A stretch of 64,000 nucleotides of DNA from Dermatophilus congolensis (GTDB lineage: Bacteria > Actinomycetota > Actinomycetes > Actinomycetales > Dermatophilaceae): assembly GCF_900447215.1 (NCBI RefSeq), contig NZ_UFYA01000001.1, positions 744,001 through 808,000 of the forward strand. The letters run 5' to 3'. Positions 9,128 to 18,937 of this stretch are shown here, one piece after another. Within the stretch, counting starts at the first letter, position 1, and every line of letters starts with the position of its first letter. The notes beneath the pieces were generated by a model. The model had not been told where the DNA came from. It saw only the letters and a program-made list of their open reading frames with translations, and did no database searches. A program made the translations under genes and the position numbers.

Positions 9128-9541
9128 ATGGGCGACGAGATGATTCATGAGATGACCAAGGAAGAAGCCGTCGAGGTTCTGGAGTCGTTGAGGTTTGGGC
9201 GGCTTGCTACAGCGGTAGCTGGAGTCCCTTTTATTACGCCGTTGAATTATGTTGCGCGTGATGGTGCTGTTTATTTCCGGACGGCCGAGGGAAACAAATT
9301 AATGGGTTTGACCATCAATGCGGATGTGGCTTTTGAGGCGGATCGTTTCGTTGATGGGTGTGCTGAGAGCGTGATTGTGATGGGGCGCGCTGAGGAGGTG
9401 GTTGCGGGGCAGGAACGAGAGTTTGCTGAGTCGCTGCCGCTGCAGCCGTGGATTGAGACCGATAAGCAGCATGTGGTGAAAATCGCGGTGGGGGAGATTT
9501 CTGGGCGGCGGTTTCAGCTGAATGAGTTTGCGCAGTTGTGA
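9128..9541 (+). CDS. Pyridoxamine 5'-phosphate oxidase-fold protein
   Basis: 137 residues from ATG 9128, preceded by an AGGACAGGAG box. The split-barrel flavin-binding fold is recognisable from LRFGRLATAVAGVPFITPLNYV near the N-terminus and VVKIAVGEISGRRF near the end. Members bind FMN, F420 or haem and act in the cytoplasm as small reductases or oxidases. Nothing here fixes the cofactor. It sits just upstream of the tmRNA gene on the same strand, with its own ribosome-binding site. Confidence 0.85.
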   Translation: MGDEMIHEMTKEEAVEVLESLRFGRLATAVAGVPFITPLNYVARDGAVYFRTAEGNKLMGLTINADVAFEADRFVDGCAESVIVMGRAEEVVAGQEREFAESLPLQPWIETDKQHVVKIAVGEISGRRFQLNEFAQL

Positions 9542-9678
9542 TGGGTGCACGGTGGTAGCGGTGTGTTTCTGGTGAGGGGTTTCGCTGCTGGAGCGCGCTG
9601 AGCTATCGTTGGTTTCCCGGTCTGTGGTGTACAGGCAGGGCGTGTTACTCGATAACAAAACAGTGTGAGACACCCCAT

Positions 9679-10051
9679 GGGGGTGATCGGTTTCGACGTC
9701 GATAGTTCGGCCAGGGGAAGCGGGCCGAGGATGCAGGGTTATCTCGTTAACGCTCCCTGTAAACCAATAGGTGCCGATTCCAAGCGCACCGACTTCGCCC
9801 TCGCCGCCTGAGCGAGCGCATAAAGAAGTCCGTCAGCCTAGGTTTGATTCCGGCCTAGTTCCTGGCGTCATCTAGGAATCTTGCTGCAATGTCATGTCGG
9901 GGGGCATTGCGGGACTTTTACTCGACTGGGCCTGTGTTCGGGAACGTGTGCGTGCGTGCCCGAAGGCTGAGAAACACCTAAGCGCACTGCGCCCGGAGAA
10001 GTCCTGGTCTTTCATCGGCGGACGCGGGTTCGATTCCCGCCACCTCCACCA
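9679..10051 (+). ncRNA. ssrA: Transfer-messenger RNA (tmRNA)
   Basis: The 5' end GGGGGTGATCGGTTTCGAC and the 3' end GGTTCGATTCCCGCCACCTCCACCA form the tRNA-like domain. The seven-base acceptor stem pairs fully, with the G3-U70 wobble that alanyl-tRNA synthetase recognises, and CCA is encoded. The tag reading frame begins at GCC 9773 and ends at TGA 9809-9811, encoding ADSKRTDFALAA, with the standard LAA degradation signal. Length of 373 nt is typical of the one-piece form. It frees stalled ribosomes together with SmpB. Confidence 0.97.
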
Positions 10052-10080
10052 TTTGTGTGTCTCGCACTGGTTATCTGTGC

Positions 10081-10120
10081 GCGTGAAGGCCGGGCCCCAT
10101 CAGGGGCCCGGCCTTCACGC
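10081..10120. terminator. Bidirectional terminator between tmRNA and trxA
   Basis: Perfect 18-bp inverted repeat (10081-10098 against 10103-10120) with a 4-nt loop. It lies 29 bp after the tmRNA 3' end and 12 bp before the end of the convergent thioredoxin gene. Confidence 0.88.
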
Positions 10121-10132
10121 TATGGGTGGGTT

Positions 10133-10519
10133 TTAGTTGCTGTCGCCAGCTTGTTCGTTGCCCTGGCGTTCTGCCATTTCTTTGCGTACCTGTTCCATGT
10201 CCAGGTTGCGGGCCTGGGTGATGAGGTCTTCGAGGGCAGGTGCTGACAGTGCGCCGGCTTGGGAGAAGACTGGGATGCCTTCTTTGACGATCATGATCGT
10301 GGGGATGGAGGTGATGTTGGCGGCGGCGGCGATGGACTGTTCGGCCTCAGTGTCGAGCTTGGCGAACGTGATGTCTTCGTGCTTTTCAGATACCTGTTCG
10401 AAGATGGGTGCGAACTGGCGGCAGGGGCCGCACCAGGAGGCCCAGAAGTCGATGAGGACGATGTTGGTCGCGGAGATCGTCTGCTCGAAGTTCTGTTCGG
10501 TCAGTGCCACTGTGGTCAT
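10133..10519 (-). CDS. trxA: Thioredoxin
   Basis: 128 residues with the redox motif WCGPC at residues 29-33, the buried aspartate in VLIDFWASW, and the cis-proline in TSIPTIMIV. It is a cytoplasmic dithiol reductant for ribonucleotide reductase, peroxiredoxins and similar partners. The C-terminus carries an extra polar helix of about 20 residues (MEQVRKEMAERQGNEQAG) beyond the standard fold, as in several actinobacterial thioredoxins. Monocistronic on the minus strand; its end faces the tmRNA terminator. Confidence 0.93.
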   Translation of the reverse strand: MTTVALTEQNFEQTISATNIVLIDFWASWCGPCRQFAPIFEQVSEKHEDITFAKLDTEAEQSIAAAANITSIPTIMIVKEGIPVFSQAGALSAPALEDLITQARNLDMEQVRKEMAERQGNEQAGDSN

Positions 10520-10719
10520 GATGGCGGCAACGTCGGGCAGGGGGTGTTTGATTCCTTAGTCGATGAATCTGTGTGAATCGATTCGACGCGACCCTGCTAA
10601 ATCCTGCAGACGTGTCGCACGCTGTATCCGGGGGAGTTGTGTGATGAGTTAGCAATCAGCAGCTGGGTGACAGCGGTCGTCGTGCGCAGGGCGACTTCGC
10701 GAACGTGGAGGTGTGAGTC

Positions 10720-12735
10720 GTGCAGACCGTGATTGCTTATGCAGGCGGGGGGCTCCTCGGAGCGTGTGCAGCAGGGGTTGCTTCGGGTGGAGCGAGCCTA
10801 CGAGGGCAGGTGGGGTGTTAGACCTAAGTCGCATGCGCATCACTCTGCAACGTGCGGGCTAGTTGAGTGGTCGCGCTGCCCGTCGACGTTCCGCTGGCCC
10901 GCATGGGTGCAGCAAGGGTCGCAGGCTGTGGCCTCGGTAGGCACCCCGTTGGGTGTTGAGCGCATCACGCAAAAGGCACCTGCAGATGCGGCGATCGAGG
11001 TGGCGCGGGTTCTTCGGAGCGCTCCTCGCAGGATCTTGGATCTTACTCCTCCGTTCGTCCTCGGATGCATCGATGCTGACGCGGACCGGCTTGACCTCTT
11101 TACAGACGCGCTGGGTGTCGGGCGGCTATTTGAGGTGCGCACTGCGTGGGGACGGGTGTGGAGCAACCGGCCTGTAGCGGCCATCAAGTTCGCTGGGCTG
11201 CCGCTGGTGCCAGACCCGCTCGGTTGGTCACAGATGGCAGTGGCGGACGAACTCTTTGGCGAGGTGACCCCGCTCAGAGGAGTCCGGGTTGTTAGGCCGG
11301 CAACGAGGGTGAGTTGGCGGCGCTCACGTCTAGCAGTTCAAAGCTTGGACACCGTGTCGAGTCAGCTCTCGTATGAAGGGGAGCTGGATGATCTGGTTGA
11401 GGAGGCGGCCGCGGACCTGAAGGGCACAGCGTCCTCCATAGGTCGTTGGTTTGATGGGACCCCCACGGTGGACTTGAGCGGAGGGCGGGATTCCCGTCTG
11501 GTCGCGGCCGCGTTCCTCGCTAGCGGAACGGCTATCACACTCCACAGCCACGATGCCGTCCCGGGAGACCTCGTCATTGCCAAGGAGTTGGTTGGACTCC
11601 TGGGGCGAGAAGTCGAACACCGTATCGAGCACACGAAGGCAGGGGGTACTGGGGCTGTTCAGATGCCCCCCGGGATGGATGCTGCCTATGCCTGGCATGA
11701 ATACGCAGAAGGACTGCGCCCCTCATCGTTCTTGCTCCATCGCACCCCACGAACTTTGGATGTTGAGACCAACGTCGTCGTCGGCGGTGTTGGCGGAGAA
11801 GCGGCCCACTCCTATTACGGACCCCTTGGAAGAGTGGGCGAGCCGCAAGGGCTGCAGAGTGAGCTCCTGAGAGGAATCGAACGCGCATCTGAAGAGGAGG
11901 ATGTGCTCAAGGCGTGCGCTGATCGGATTGTCCGGCGTCACTGCACTGGCGAGGCAGTCTTGGATCCTTACCGACAAGACTTGTTCATGCATGTCTTGTC
12001 AGTTCTCCGGAGGATCAGCCGTTCAGGTGTCCCTAGCTCGGCTGTTCTGGATCATTACTACGTGCTCGAGGGATGCGCAGGTGGGGTACAACGGGCGAAA
12101 GGAATGGTGTTTGTTCGCCCTTGCTGACGCCCAGTTTTCAACGAGCAGCTCTTGCTCTCGATCCTGGGCAACGCCGTGCAAACATGCTCCATCGCAGGCT
12201 TACTGAACGACTGGTACCTGAGTGGATTGGGGTTCCTTTCTTCCCTGGGGAAGTTCCGCAAACTTCCCCGCGGCACGGCGCTCCTCCCCGAGTCTTGCGC
12301 ATGGCGGAGTGTCCTGATGCTGCTGCTATTGAGCAGGTCCTTGCTTCCGGGGATGAGGAGCAATATCCGTTCGACAGGGAAGTTGTGGCGCGGTTGTGGC
12401 GGCGGTCGGCTGCGCAAGAGACCACTGCTGACGAAGAGCTCATTATTCGAAGGGTTATTTGGCGAGCGGCATTCCAGGATTTTTTGGCAGATCTCGATGG
12501 CTTGCCTCGGTGTGAGAGGACCGGGGGTCTTCCTGTTCAGCAGGCCCCGGATGACGCGCCAGATCACAACCAGCCGGTTAACAGAATGAGCCGCATTTCA
12601 AAATCGCTCACGGTTGCGAAGACAGCGGTGCGGCGCTCTCACCTAGCGAAGGCGGTCGCAGCGAGCAGGCTGTGGAGGTACTACCGGAGCACGTGGTGCG
12701 GCCGAATGGTTCGGAGAATGCTGGCCACTGGGTAG
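10720..12735 (+). pseudogene. Asparagine-synthetase-like protein, interrupted by two frameshifts
   Basis: A GGAGG box at 10707-10711 points to GTG 10720 as the start (MQTVIAYAGG). The reading frame is then lost at a G6 run (10747-10752) and resumes in the next frame as SSERVQQGLLRVERAYEG. A glutaminase-like region (PLGVERITQ; GVGRLFEVRTAWGRVWSNRP) precedes the PP-loop SGGRDSRLV, a variant of SGGxDS. The frame breaks again after YYVLEG near 12068-12072 and continues as MRRWGTTGE through LVPEWIGVPFF to 12735. Repaired, it would be about 671 residues, in the family of lone asparagine-synthase-related proteins that form amide bonds in cell-wall or peptide modification. Both breaks could be sequence errors or true decay. 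No partner genes are adjacent. Confidence 0.75.
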
Positions 12736-13475
12736 GTGCTCTATCGCTGCCTCGTCTACCTGCCTTCCCTACAGTAAGCATTGGCATAGCCTGACCTGGT
12801 GGCGCCGGTGGGGCGCTGATAGGGACACAGTCCACGACTGCGCTGCTCGCGGGCAGGATCAATGGGTTACCGGGTGGGTGGGGGGCTTTTCGCCTGATCA
12901 TTCGGGTACGGGCATCGTCTTCTTTGGGATAGAGTTAGTCACGGATGCCTGTGTTTGTGCAGGAACGATCCGTGTGTCATGTAGTTGCTGATTCCGTATG
13001 TGCGTGTGCGCATGGGATGTGGGACATGGTGGACGGTATCGGGAAGAAGTAGGCCAGCAGCACATACGCGGCGGTCCTTTGTGACTGCTGCACTTAGTGG
13101 CCTGTCCAAAGATTCCTCGGTTGCCGAGGAATTGGTGTTGTCCGGTTCGTTATGGATACGGGCGATAGCCACAGACAGGCAGTAACGGCCCGCTTGACAG
13201 GTTGCTCACCTGAGTCAGCCGGCCGAACAGCATCCGTTCTGCACGCAAACGCAATGTTGTGCCGTGCACACCAGCAGTCGTTCACATGCGCGGACTCCTC
13301 TAGCACGTTGCGTCCACGTCCCCGAAGACTGCTCATGAGATCGGTCCGACGAGGGGCCGAGCACGCGGCGATGTGACGCGTGCATGTGAAAACGACGTAT
13401 GGCTCGTTCTCGACAGCGCATTCGATGTGTGCCCGGGTGAACGCGCCTGCCCGAGAACGAGAAGCGAGAGAGCAG
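12736..13475. other. Stretch without a recognisable gene, including the helicase 5' leader
   Basis: No frame here has a convincing start, ribosome-binding site and family motif. A 66-codon open frame (12985-13185) has no recognisable product. A small 9-bp hairpin sits at 13112-13132. The last 100 bp are probably the untranslated leader of the helicase, with a longer inverted repeat listed separately. The stretch may contain remnants of whatever accompanied the broken asparagine-synthetase-like gene. Confidence 0.5.
13403..13461 (+). promoter_or_regulatory. Inverted repeat in the leader of the RNA helicase
   Basis: Perfect 10-bp arms CTCGTTCTCG (13403-13412) and CGAGAACGAG (13452-13461), 39 nt apart, end 14 bp before the ATG at 13476. 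In RNA this would form a stem-loop directly before the ribosome-binding region. DEAD-box helicase leaders are often temperature- or structure-regulated, so a regulatory role is an inference. Confidence 0.45.
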
Positions 13476-16022
13476 ATGCCAGACTTTCAGCAGGAAACCA
13501 ACTCCGACAGCGGTACTTCTAGCCGTTCCGAACGCCACTCCGGCCCTAAACAGCGCTGGAGCCCAGCCCGCAAGGCGCAAGCCCGTAAAGCAAAAGAAAA
13601 ACCGTTAAGCCCGCGTGAGCAGCGCCGAGCAGCCGAGTTCGGTAAAGATCGTCGTGATGGTGACCGTGGTGGGTTCCGTGGTGGCTTCCGTGGTGAACGC
13701 GGCGGCTACCAGGGTGGTCGGGGCTTTGACCGGCCTGGTCGTTTTGATGAGGACCGCCGTGATGAGCGTCGCGGGGACCGTGATGACCGTGGCGGGTTCC
13801 GAGGGAACCGCCGGGACTTCCGTGATGGTGACCGGGGCGGTTTCCGTGGTGAGCGCGGTTTCGACCGTGGCGAGCGTGGCGGTTACCGCGGTGATCGGGA
13901 CAACCGTCGTGATGGTGACCGTGGTGGCTTCCGTGGTGAACGCGGCGGCTACCAGGGTGGTCGGGGCTTTGACCGGCCTGGTCGTTTTGATGAGGACCGC
14001 CGTGATGAGCGTCGCGGGGACCGTGATGACCGTGGCGGGTTCCGAGGGAACCGCCGGGACTTCCGTGATGGTGACCGGGGCGGTTTCCGTGGTGAGCGCG
14101 GTTTCGACCGTGGCGAGCGTGGCGGTTACCGCGGTGATCGGGACAACCGTCGTGATGGTGACCGTGGTGGCTTCCGTGGTGAACGCGGCGGCTACCAGGG
14201 TGGTCGGGGCTTTGACCGGCCTGGTCGTTTTGATGAGGACCGCCGTGATGAGCGTCGCGGGGACCGTGATGACCGTGGCGGGTTCCGAGGGAACCGCCGG
14301 GACTTCCGTGATGGTGACCGGGGCGGTTTCCGTGGTGAGCGCGGTTTCGACCGTGGCGAGCGTGGCGGTTACCGCGGTGATCGGGACAACCGTCGTGATG
14401 GTGACCGTGGTGGGTTCCGTGGTGGTGACCGCGGTGGCTTCCGTGGCGAACGCGGCTTCGACCGCGACAACCACCGCGAAGAGCGCGGCAGCTACCGTCG
14501 CAACGACGAACACACACACCACGAAAAACGCGAATTCCGTGGCCGTGACGAGCAACGCCGCACCCACAGCGGCTCCGACTTCGCTCGGGACAAGCACCGC
14601 CGCCCCCGCTCATACGACCCAGCCCGCGTAGAAGAAGCCCCCCGCGAATACGAAGCCGAGCGGATGCGCCGCGCCGAACGGCCCCGCCGCGTGGAAATCC
14701 CCGAAGACCCAACCCAGGGCTTCCAGGGCCTGGGCGTACCGATGCCTATCGTTGAGCGCCTCGCCCGGGATGGAATCGCTGAACCATTCCCCATCCAAAC
14801 CGCCACCATTCCCGACGCCATCGCTGGCCGTGACGTTCTAGGCCGCGGGCGTACCGGCTCGGGAAAAACAATGGCATTCGGGATTCCCGTACTGACCCGC
14901 CTGGCAGGACGCAGCAGCGAACCTCGCTGCCCACGCGCCGTGATCCTCTCACCCACGCGTGAACTCGCGATGCAAATCGGGGACGCTATTGGCCCACTCG
15001 CTAAAGAGATGAACCTGCGCCACAAACTCGTCGCCGGCGGCATGCCCTACGAACCCCAAATCAACGCCCTCGAGCGCGGCGTAGACATCCTCGTGGCAAC
15101 CCCCGGGCGCATCAACGACCTCGTCGAGCGCGGCGCAGCCTGCCTAGACAACGTGGAAATCTTCGTCCTTGACGAAGCAGACCTGATGGCAGACATGGGA
15201 TTCCTCCCCGACATCACCACCCTGCTCGAGGCAATCCCCGAAACCGGTCAGCGTCTGCTGTTCTCCGCAACCCTCGACAAAGGTATCGACGACGTCGTCG
15301 AAAAATACCTCCACGACCCGGTCGTGCACTCCACCGACGAAGCAAAAGCCTCCGTCGCGACGATGTCACACCACATCTTCCTCGTGGACCCCAAGTACAA
15401 GAAACCCATCACCGGTGACATCGCTAACCGACCGGGCCGCACCGTAGTGTTTGTCCGCACCAAGCTCGGCGCCGACCGTGTCGCCATGCAGCTACGCGAA
15501 CAAGGCGTGTTCGCCGCTGCCCTGCACGGTGGCCTCAACCAAGGCATGCGAACCCGCATTCTGGCCGCCTTCAAAGACGGCACTCTCCCGGTCCTTGTCG
15601 CTACCGACGTCGCATCCCGTGGTATCCACGTCGATGACGTCTCAGCAGTACTGCAGGTCGACCCACCCCGTGACCACAAGGACTACCTACACCGCGCAGG
15701 CCGCACCGCACGCGCCGGCTCCAACGGTGTTGTTGTCACCCTGGCGTTGCCGCACCAACGCAAACTGATGAAGCGCATCGCCAGCGACGCCGGCCTTGAG
15801 GTAGAGCCACAGAAAGTCGACCTCGGTCACCGTGAAATCATCGAAACCACAGGCGCATCACGCCCCAGCGGTGAACCGATTTCCGAAGAACGCCTCCGCG
15901 CAATCACCGACCCGCCCCGCCGCCCCCGCGGCGGATTCAAAGGCGGCCGCGGCGGCTTCAAAGGCGGTCGCGGACACGGCCGCGGCGGACACGACCGTCC
16001 CCGTCGCCGCTACGAGGACTGA
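13476..16022 (+). CDS. DEAD-box RNA helicase with long RG-rich repeat arm
   Basis: 848 residues from ATG 13476 (MPDFQQETN), chosen because it follows a purine-rich box; the 32 codons upstream are not family-like. The first roughly 430 residues are highly charged: an Arg/Gly/Asp-rich, disordered arm with three identical 81-residue repeats. The helicase core follows: Q-motif before QTATIPDAIAGRDVLGRGRT, motif I GSGKT, Ib TPGR, II DEAD, III SAT, and VI HRAGRTARAG. A short C-terminal RGG tail (GGFKGGRG) closes it. It unwinds RNA in cold adaptation, ribosome assembly or decay. RG arms bind RNA and promote condensates in related proteins. Such a long arm at the N-terminus is unusual; most bacterial relatives carry it at the C-terminus. 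Confidence 0.93.
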   Translation: MPDFQQETNSDSGTSSRSERHSGPKQRWSPARKAQARKAKEKPLSPREQRRAAEFGKDRRDGDRGGFRGGFRGERGGYQGGRGFDRPGRFDEDRRDERRGDRDDRGGFRGNRRDFRDGDRGGFRGERGFDRGERGGYRGDRDNRRDGDRGGFRGERGGYQGGRGFDRPGRFDEDRRDERRGDRDDRGGFRGNRRDFRDGDRGGFRGERGFDRGERGGYRGDRDNRRDGDRGGFRGERGGYQGGRGFDRPGRFDEDRRDERRGDRDDRGGFRGNRRDFRDGDRGGFRGERGFDRGERGGYRGDRDNRRDGDRGGFRGGDRGGFRGERGFDRDNHREERGSYRRNDEHTHHEKREFRGRDEQRRTHSGSDFARDKHRRPRSYDPARVEEAPREYEAERMRRAERPRRVEIPEDPTQGFQGLGVPMPIVERLARDGIAEPFPIQTATIPDAIAGRDVLGRGRTGSGKTMAFGIPVLTRLAGRSSEPRCPRAVILSPTRELAMQIGDAIGPLAKEMNLRHKLVAGGMPYEPQINALERGVDILVATPGRINDLVERGAACLDNVEIFVLDEADLMADMGFLPDITTLLEAIPETGQRLLFSATLDKGIDDVVEKYLHDPVVHSTDEAKASVATMSHHIFLVDPKYKKPITGDIANRPGRTVVFVRTKLGADRVAMQLREQGVFAAALHGGLNQGMRTRILAAFKDGTLPVLVATDVASRGIHVDDVSAVLQVDPPRDHKDYLHRAGRTARAGSNGVVVTLALPHQRKLMKRIASDAGLEVEPQKVDLGHREIIETTGASRPSGEPISEERLRAITDPPRRPRGGFKGGRGGFKGGRGHGRGGHDRPRRRYED
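13683..14411 (+). repeat. Three perfect 243-bp tandem repeats inside the helicase gene
   Basis: Copies lie at 13683-13925, 13926-14168 and 14169-14411. By eye they are identical base for base, each encoding 81 residues rich in RGGFRGERG, FDRPGRFDEDRRDERRGDRD and similar blocks. Identity at synonymous sites implies recent duplication or gene conversion. The unit length is divisible by three, so copy-number change keeps the frame. Shorter degenerate RGGFRG units flank both ends. Confidence 0.97.
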
Positions 16023-16041
16023 GAACCTCTCACACTGACTG

Positions 16042-16089
16042 ACCACGCAGGGGGCCCAACCGATTGTTCGGTTGGGCCCCCTGCGTGGT
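16042..16089. terminator. Bidirectional terminator between helicase and hutG
   Basis: Perfect 22-bp stem (16042-16063 with 16068-16089) and a TTGT loop, 19 bp after the helicase stop and 22 bp before the end of the convergent hutG. Confidence 0.9.
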
Positions 16090-16111
16090 TAAATACCGCA
16101 GCTGCGGCTGC

Positions 16112-17068
16112 TCAACCACACGGCAGCGAATGCACACACGTAGTGATCAACCGTGCGGCCGTCCTGGCAGTGCGCCCATCAATATCCAGCTGCGGACACA
16201 GCTCCACAACATCAAGCACAACTAACTTGCCCGTAGCCGCCACCCGACGACACAACGCCTCAACTACCTCCACCGGCACACCAAATCCCGCAGGTGCGCT
16301 CACCCCCGGCGCAACAGCAGCAGGAAGCACATCCAAATCAATTGACAAATGGATAGCATCAACACGGGCAGCCAGCTCATCTACCAGCTGCTCCAATGCA
16401 GGAAGATACGCAGCCGTCGCCGCGGTATCCAGCACATACCTCACCCCCAAAGCATCAGCAGTGTCGAAAAGAACCCGCGTGTTCGACGCCTGCGCAATCC
16501 CCACCACCGTGTAATCAAACACACGACCAGCGGCGGCATCAGCAGCTGCCATCTGCAAAAACGGTGTACCCGACGTAGGCCCATCAGCCTGACGAAGATC
16601 GAAATGGGCATCAAGATTAAGCACCCCCACTCGAGCATCACCCCACCGCGAAGACCCAACCCGCCCTAAATAGCTGCCCCACGCCGTCTCATGACCGCCA
16701 CCGAGCACCACCACCAAACGATGCGAATCCACAAGCCCAGCCACCCGCTGACCTAACGCAGCCTGACCAGACTCCAAATCCTCATCGAAGACCGCGACAG
16801 TACCGCCATCAAACAACGGCACCTGCGTATGCACCGCCATAGGCGCTAACGCAGCCCGCAACACATCAGGCCCAGCAGCAGCACCAACCCGGCCACCATT
16901 ACGACGTACCCCTTCATCGCTAGCGAACCCCACCAGCGCAACCCCACCACCAGCATCAGTAACGGACATCGAGGCAGCACAAACCCGCTGATGCCACCGC
17001 CAATGTTCGCGGCCATGCCCATCAAACCGCCCCTGCCACACCGACGCCCCCGCCTCGCTATCGCTCAT
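16112..17068 (-). CDS. hutG: Formimidoylglutamase (arginase/agmatinase family)
   Basis: 318 residues from ATG 17068 (MSDSEAGAS); a longer in-frame extension upstream is not conserved-looking. It hydrolyses N-formimino-L-glutamate to glutamate and formamide (EC 3.5.3.8), the last step of histidine breakdown. The ureohydrolase manganese-binding motifs are present: [18 protein letters not shown] and [10 protein letters not shown]. The substrate call rests mainly on its position beside hutU-I-H, from which it is divergently transcribed across a 177-bp region with palindromic sites. Confidence 0.9.
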   Translation of the reverse strand: MSDSEAGASVWQGRFDGHGREHWRWHQRVCAASMSVTDAGGGVALVGFASDEGVRRNGGRVGAAAGPDVLRAALAPMAVHTQVPLFDGGTVAVFDEDLESGQAALGQRVAGLVDSHRLVVVLGGGHETAWGSYLGRVGSSRWGDARVGVLNLDAHFDLRQADGPTSGTPFLQMAAADAAAGRVFDYTVVGIAQASNTRVLFDTADALGVRYVLDTAATAAYLPALEQLVDELAARVDAIHLSIDLDVLPAAVAPGVSAPAGFGVPVEVVEALCRRVAATGKLVVLDVVELCPQLDIDGRTARTAARLITTCVHSLPCG

Positions 17069-17119
17069 GCGTTCGACTCTAAAACCACACGCTGCGGTTG
17101 TCCTGCACAGCAGCAACAG

Positions 17120-17159
17120 ATACCAGACACCCCACCCAGGTGTCTGGTATCCCAGACAC
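17120..17159. promoter_or_regulatory. Operator candidate in the hutG-hutU divergent promoter region
   Basis: A perfect 12-bp inverted repeat, ATACCAGACACC (17120-17131) and GGTGTCTGGTAT (17139-17150), shares its right arm with a second palindrome GTGTCTGG (17140-17147) / CCAGACAC (17152-17159). Three alternating CCAGACAC half-sites therefore sit between the two divergent hut promoters. This layout suits a dimeric repressor or activator that controls both directions. The protein is not in the window; a GntR/HutC or IclR-type regulator is possible. Confidence 0.7.
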
Positions 17160-17245
17160 AAACTGCCCCATCCGCGCTGACCCGACTGCGCCCGAAGCGT
17201 TCTCATGGTGACCAGATCCATACGCAGACAAAGGAGTCACCGGAT

Positions 17246-18937
17246 ATGGCACTGCCCGGAGCACGCGAAGTCCGCGCCCCACGCGGACCCGGCATCACCG
17301 CAAAAAGCTGGCAAACCGAAGCACCCCTACGCATGCTCTGCAACAACCTCGACCCCGAAGTTGCCGAACGCCCCGACGACCTCGTCGTCTACGGAGGCAC
17401 CGGACGCGCCGCCCGCTCCTGGGAAGCCTTCGACGCCATCATCGCCACCCTCACCGACCTCGAAGACGACGAAACCCTCCTCATCCAATCCGGCAAACCC
17501 GTCGGCGTATTCCGCACCAACACCTGGGCACCACGCGTACTCATCGCCAACTCCAACCTCGTCGGCGACTGGGCAACCTGGCCCGAATTCCGCCGCCTCG
17601 AAGCCGAAGGCCTCATGATGTACGGCCAAATGACCGCCGGATCCTGGATCTACATCGCCACCCAAGGCATCCTCCAAGGCACCTTCGAAACATTCGCCGC
17701 CGTAGCCAAAAAACGCTTCGACGGAACCCTCGCCGGCACCATCACCCTCACCGCAGGCTGCGGTGGCATGGGCGGAGCCCAACCCCTAGCCGTCACCCTC
17801 AACGGCGGCGTAGCCATCGTTGTCGATGTCGACCGCACTCGACTCCAACGCCGTGTCTCCAAGCGATACCTCGACCTCATCGCCGACTCCCTCGAAGAAG
17901 CCATCACCAAAGCCAACGCCGCCAAAAACGACCAAAAAGCCCTCTCCATTGGCCTCGAAGGCAACGCCGCCGACGTATTCCCCGAACTACTCGAACGCCA
18001 CAAAAACGGACAGATCCACATCGACATCGTCACCGACCAAACCAGCGCCCACGACCCCCTGTCCTACCTACCCAGCGAAATCCCCATCGACGAATGGGCA
18101 GACGAAGCAGCAGCCGACCCCATCGGCTTCACCAAAAAAGCCGAAGAATCCATGGCCCGACACGTTCAAGCCATGGTCGAATTCCAAGACACCGGCGCAG
18201 AAGTATTCGACTACGGCAACTCCATCCGCGACGAAGCCCGCAAAGCCGGATATACCCGCGCATTCGAATTCCCCGGATTCGTCCCCGCATACATCCGCCC
18301 CCTCTTCTGCGAAGGCCTGGGCCCCTTCCGATGGGTTGCCCTCTCTGGAGACCCTGAAGACATCAAAGTCACCGACGACGCTCTCAAAGAGCTCTTCCCC
18401 CACAACGAACACCTCCACCGATGGCTCGACGCCGCCGAAGAATTCGTCGAGTTCGAAGGCTTACCCGCTCGCATCTGCTGGCTCGGATACGGCGAACGAG
18501 ACAAAGCAGGAAAACTCTTCAACGACCTCGTCCGCGACGGCAAAGTCAAAGCCCCCATCGTCATCGGCCGTGACCACCTCGACTCCGGCTCCGTAGCCTC
18601 CCCCTACCGCGAAACCGAAGGCATGAAAGACGGCTCCGACGCCATCGCCGACTGGCCACTACTGAACGCCCTCACCGCCACAAGCTCCGGAGCTACCTGG
18701 GTCTCCATCCACCACGGCGGCGGTGTCGGCATCGGACGCTCCATCCACGCAGGCCAAGTAGGTGTCGCAGACGGCACAGACCTCGCCGCAGAAAAACTCA
18801 CCCGCCTACTACTCAACGACCCAGGCATGGGAGTGATCCGCCACGCCGACGCCGGATACGAACGCGCACAACACGTAGCCGACGAACGCGGCGTGCGCAT
18901 CCCCATGCACGAACACAACAAAAGAGGCGAAGCGTGA
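17246..18937 (+). CDS. hutU: Urocanate hydratase
   Basis: 563 residues from ATG 17246, preceded by AAGGAG. It converts urocanate to 4-imidazolone-5-propionate (EC 4.2.1.49) using tightly bound NAD+. Typical motifs are [32 protein letters not shown], the glycine-rich [14 protein letters not shown] of the NAD site, and the catalytic-region cysteine segment [13 protein letters not shown]; the C-terminal [19 protein letters not shown] is also standard. First gene of the hutU-hutI-hutH run. The stop overlaps the hutI start by four bases. Confidence 0.97.
   Translation: MALPGAREVRAPRGPGITAKSWQTEAPLRMLCNNLDPEVAERPDDLVVYGGTGRAARSWEAFDAIIATLTDLEDDETLLIQSGKPVGVFRTNTWAPRVLIANSNLVGDWATWPEFRRLEAEGLMMYGQMTAGSWIYIATQGILQGTFETFAAVAKKRFDGTLAGTITLTAGCGGMGGAQPLAVTLNGGVAIVVDVDRTRLQRRVSKRYLDLIADSLEEAITKANAAKNDQKALSIGLEGNAADVFPELLERHKNGQIHIDIVTDQTSAHDPLSYLPSEIPIDEWADEAAADPIGFTKKAEESMARHVQAMVEFQDTGAEVFDYGNSIRDEARKAGYTRAFEFPGFVPAYIRPLFCEGLGPFRWVALSGDPEDIKVTDDALKELFPHNEHLHRWLDAAEEFVEFEGLPARICWLGYGERDKAGKLFNDLVRDGKVKAPIVIGRDHLDSGSVASPYRETEGMKDGSDAIADWPLLNALTATSSGATWVSIHHGGGVGIGRSIHAGQVGVADGTDLAAEKLTRLLLNDPGMGVIRHADAGYERAQHVADERGVRIPMHEHNKRGEA

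Noticed and set aside
10720-10821. A possible lasso-peptide precursor of 33 residues upstream of the asparagine-synthetase-like gene
   Set aside because: The ribosome-binding site and start are better explained as the true N-terminus of that gene with one extra G. No leader protease or PqqD-like partner gene is nearby.
13546-14712. Long open frames on both strands across the helicase repeat region, 330 to 388 codons
   Set aside because: They arise from the three identical 243-bp units, which keep any stop-free frame open. The products are simple-sequence (His/Gly or Val/Thr rich), with no ribosome-binding sites or motifs.
17120-17159. Reading the hut inverted repeats as a terminator
   Set aside because: They lie between two divergent 5' ends, where termination is not needed; an operator fits better.
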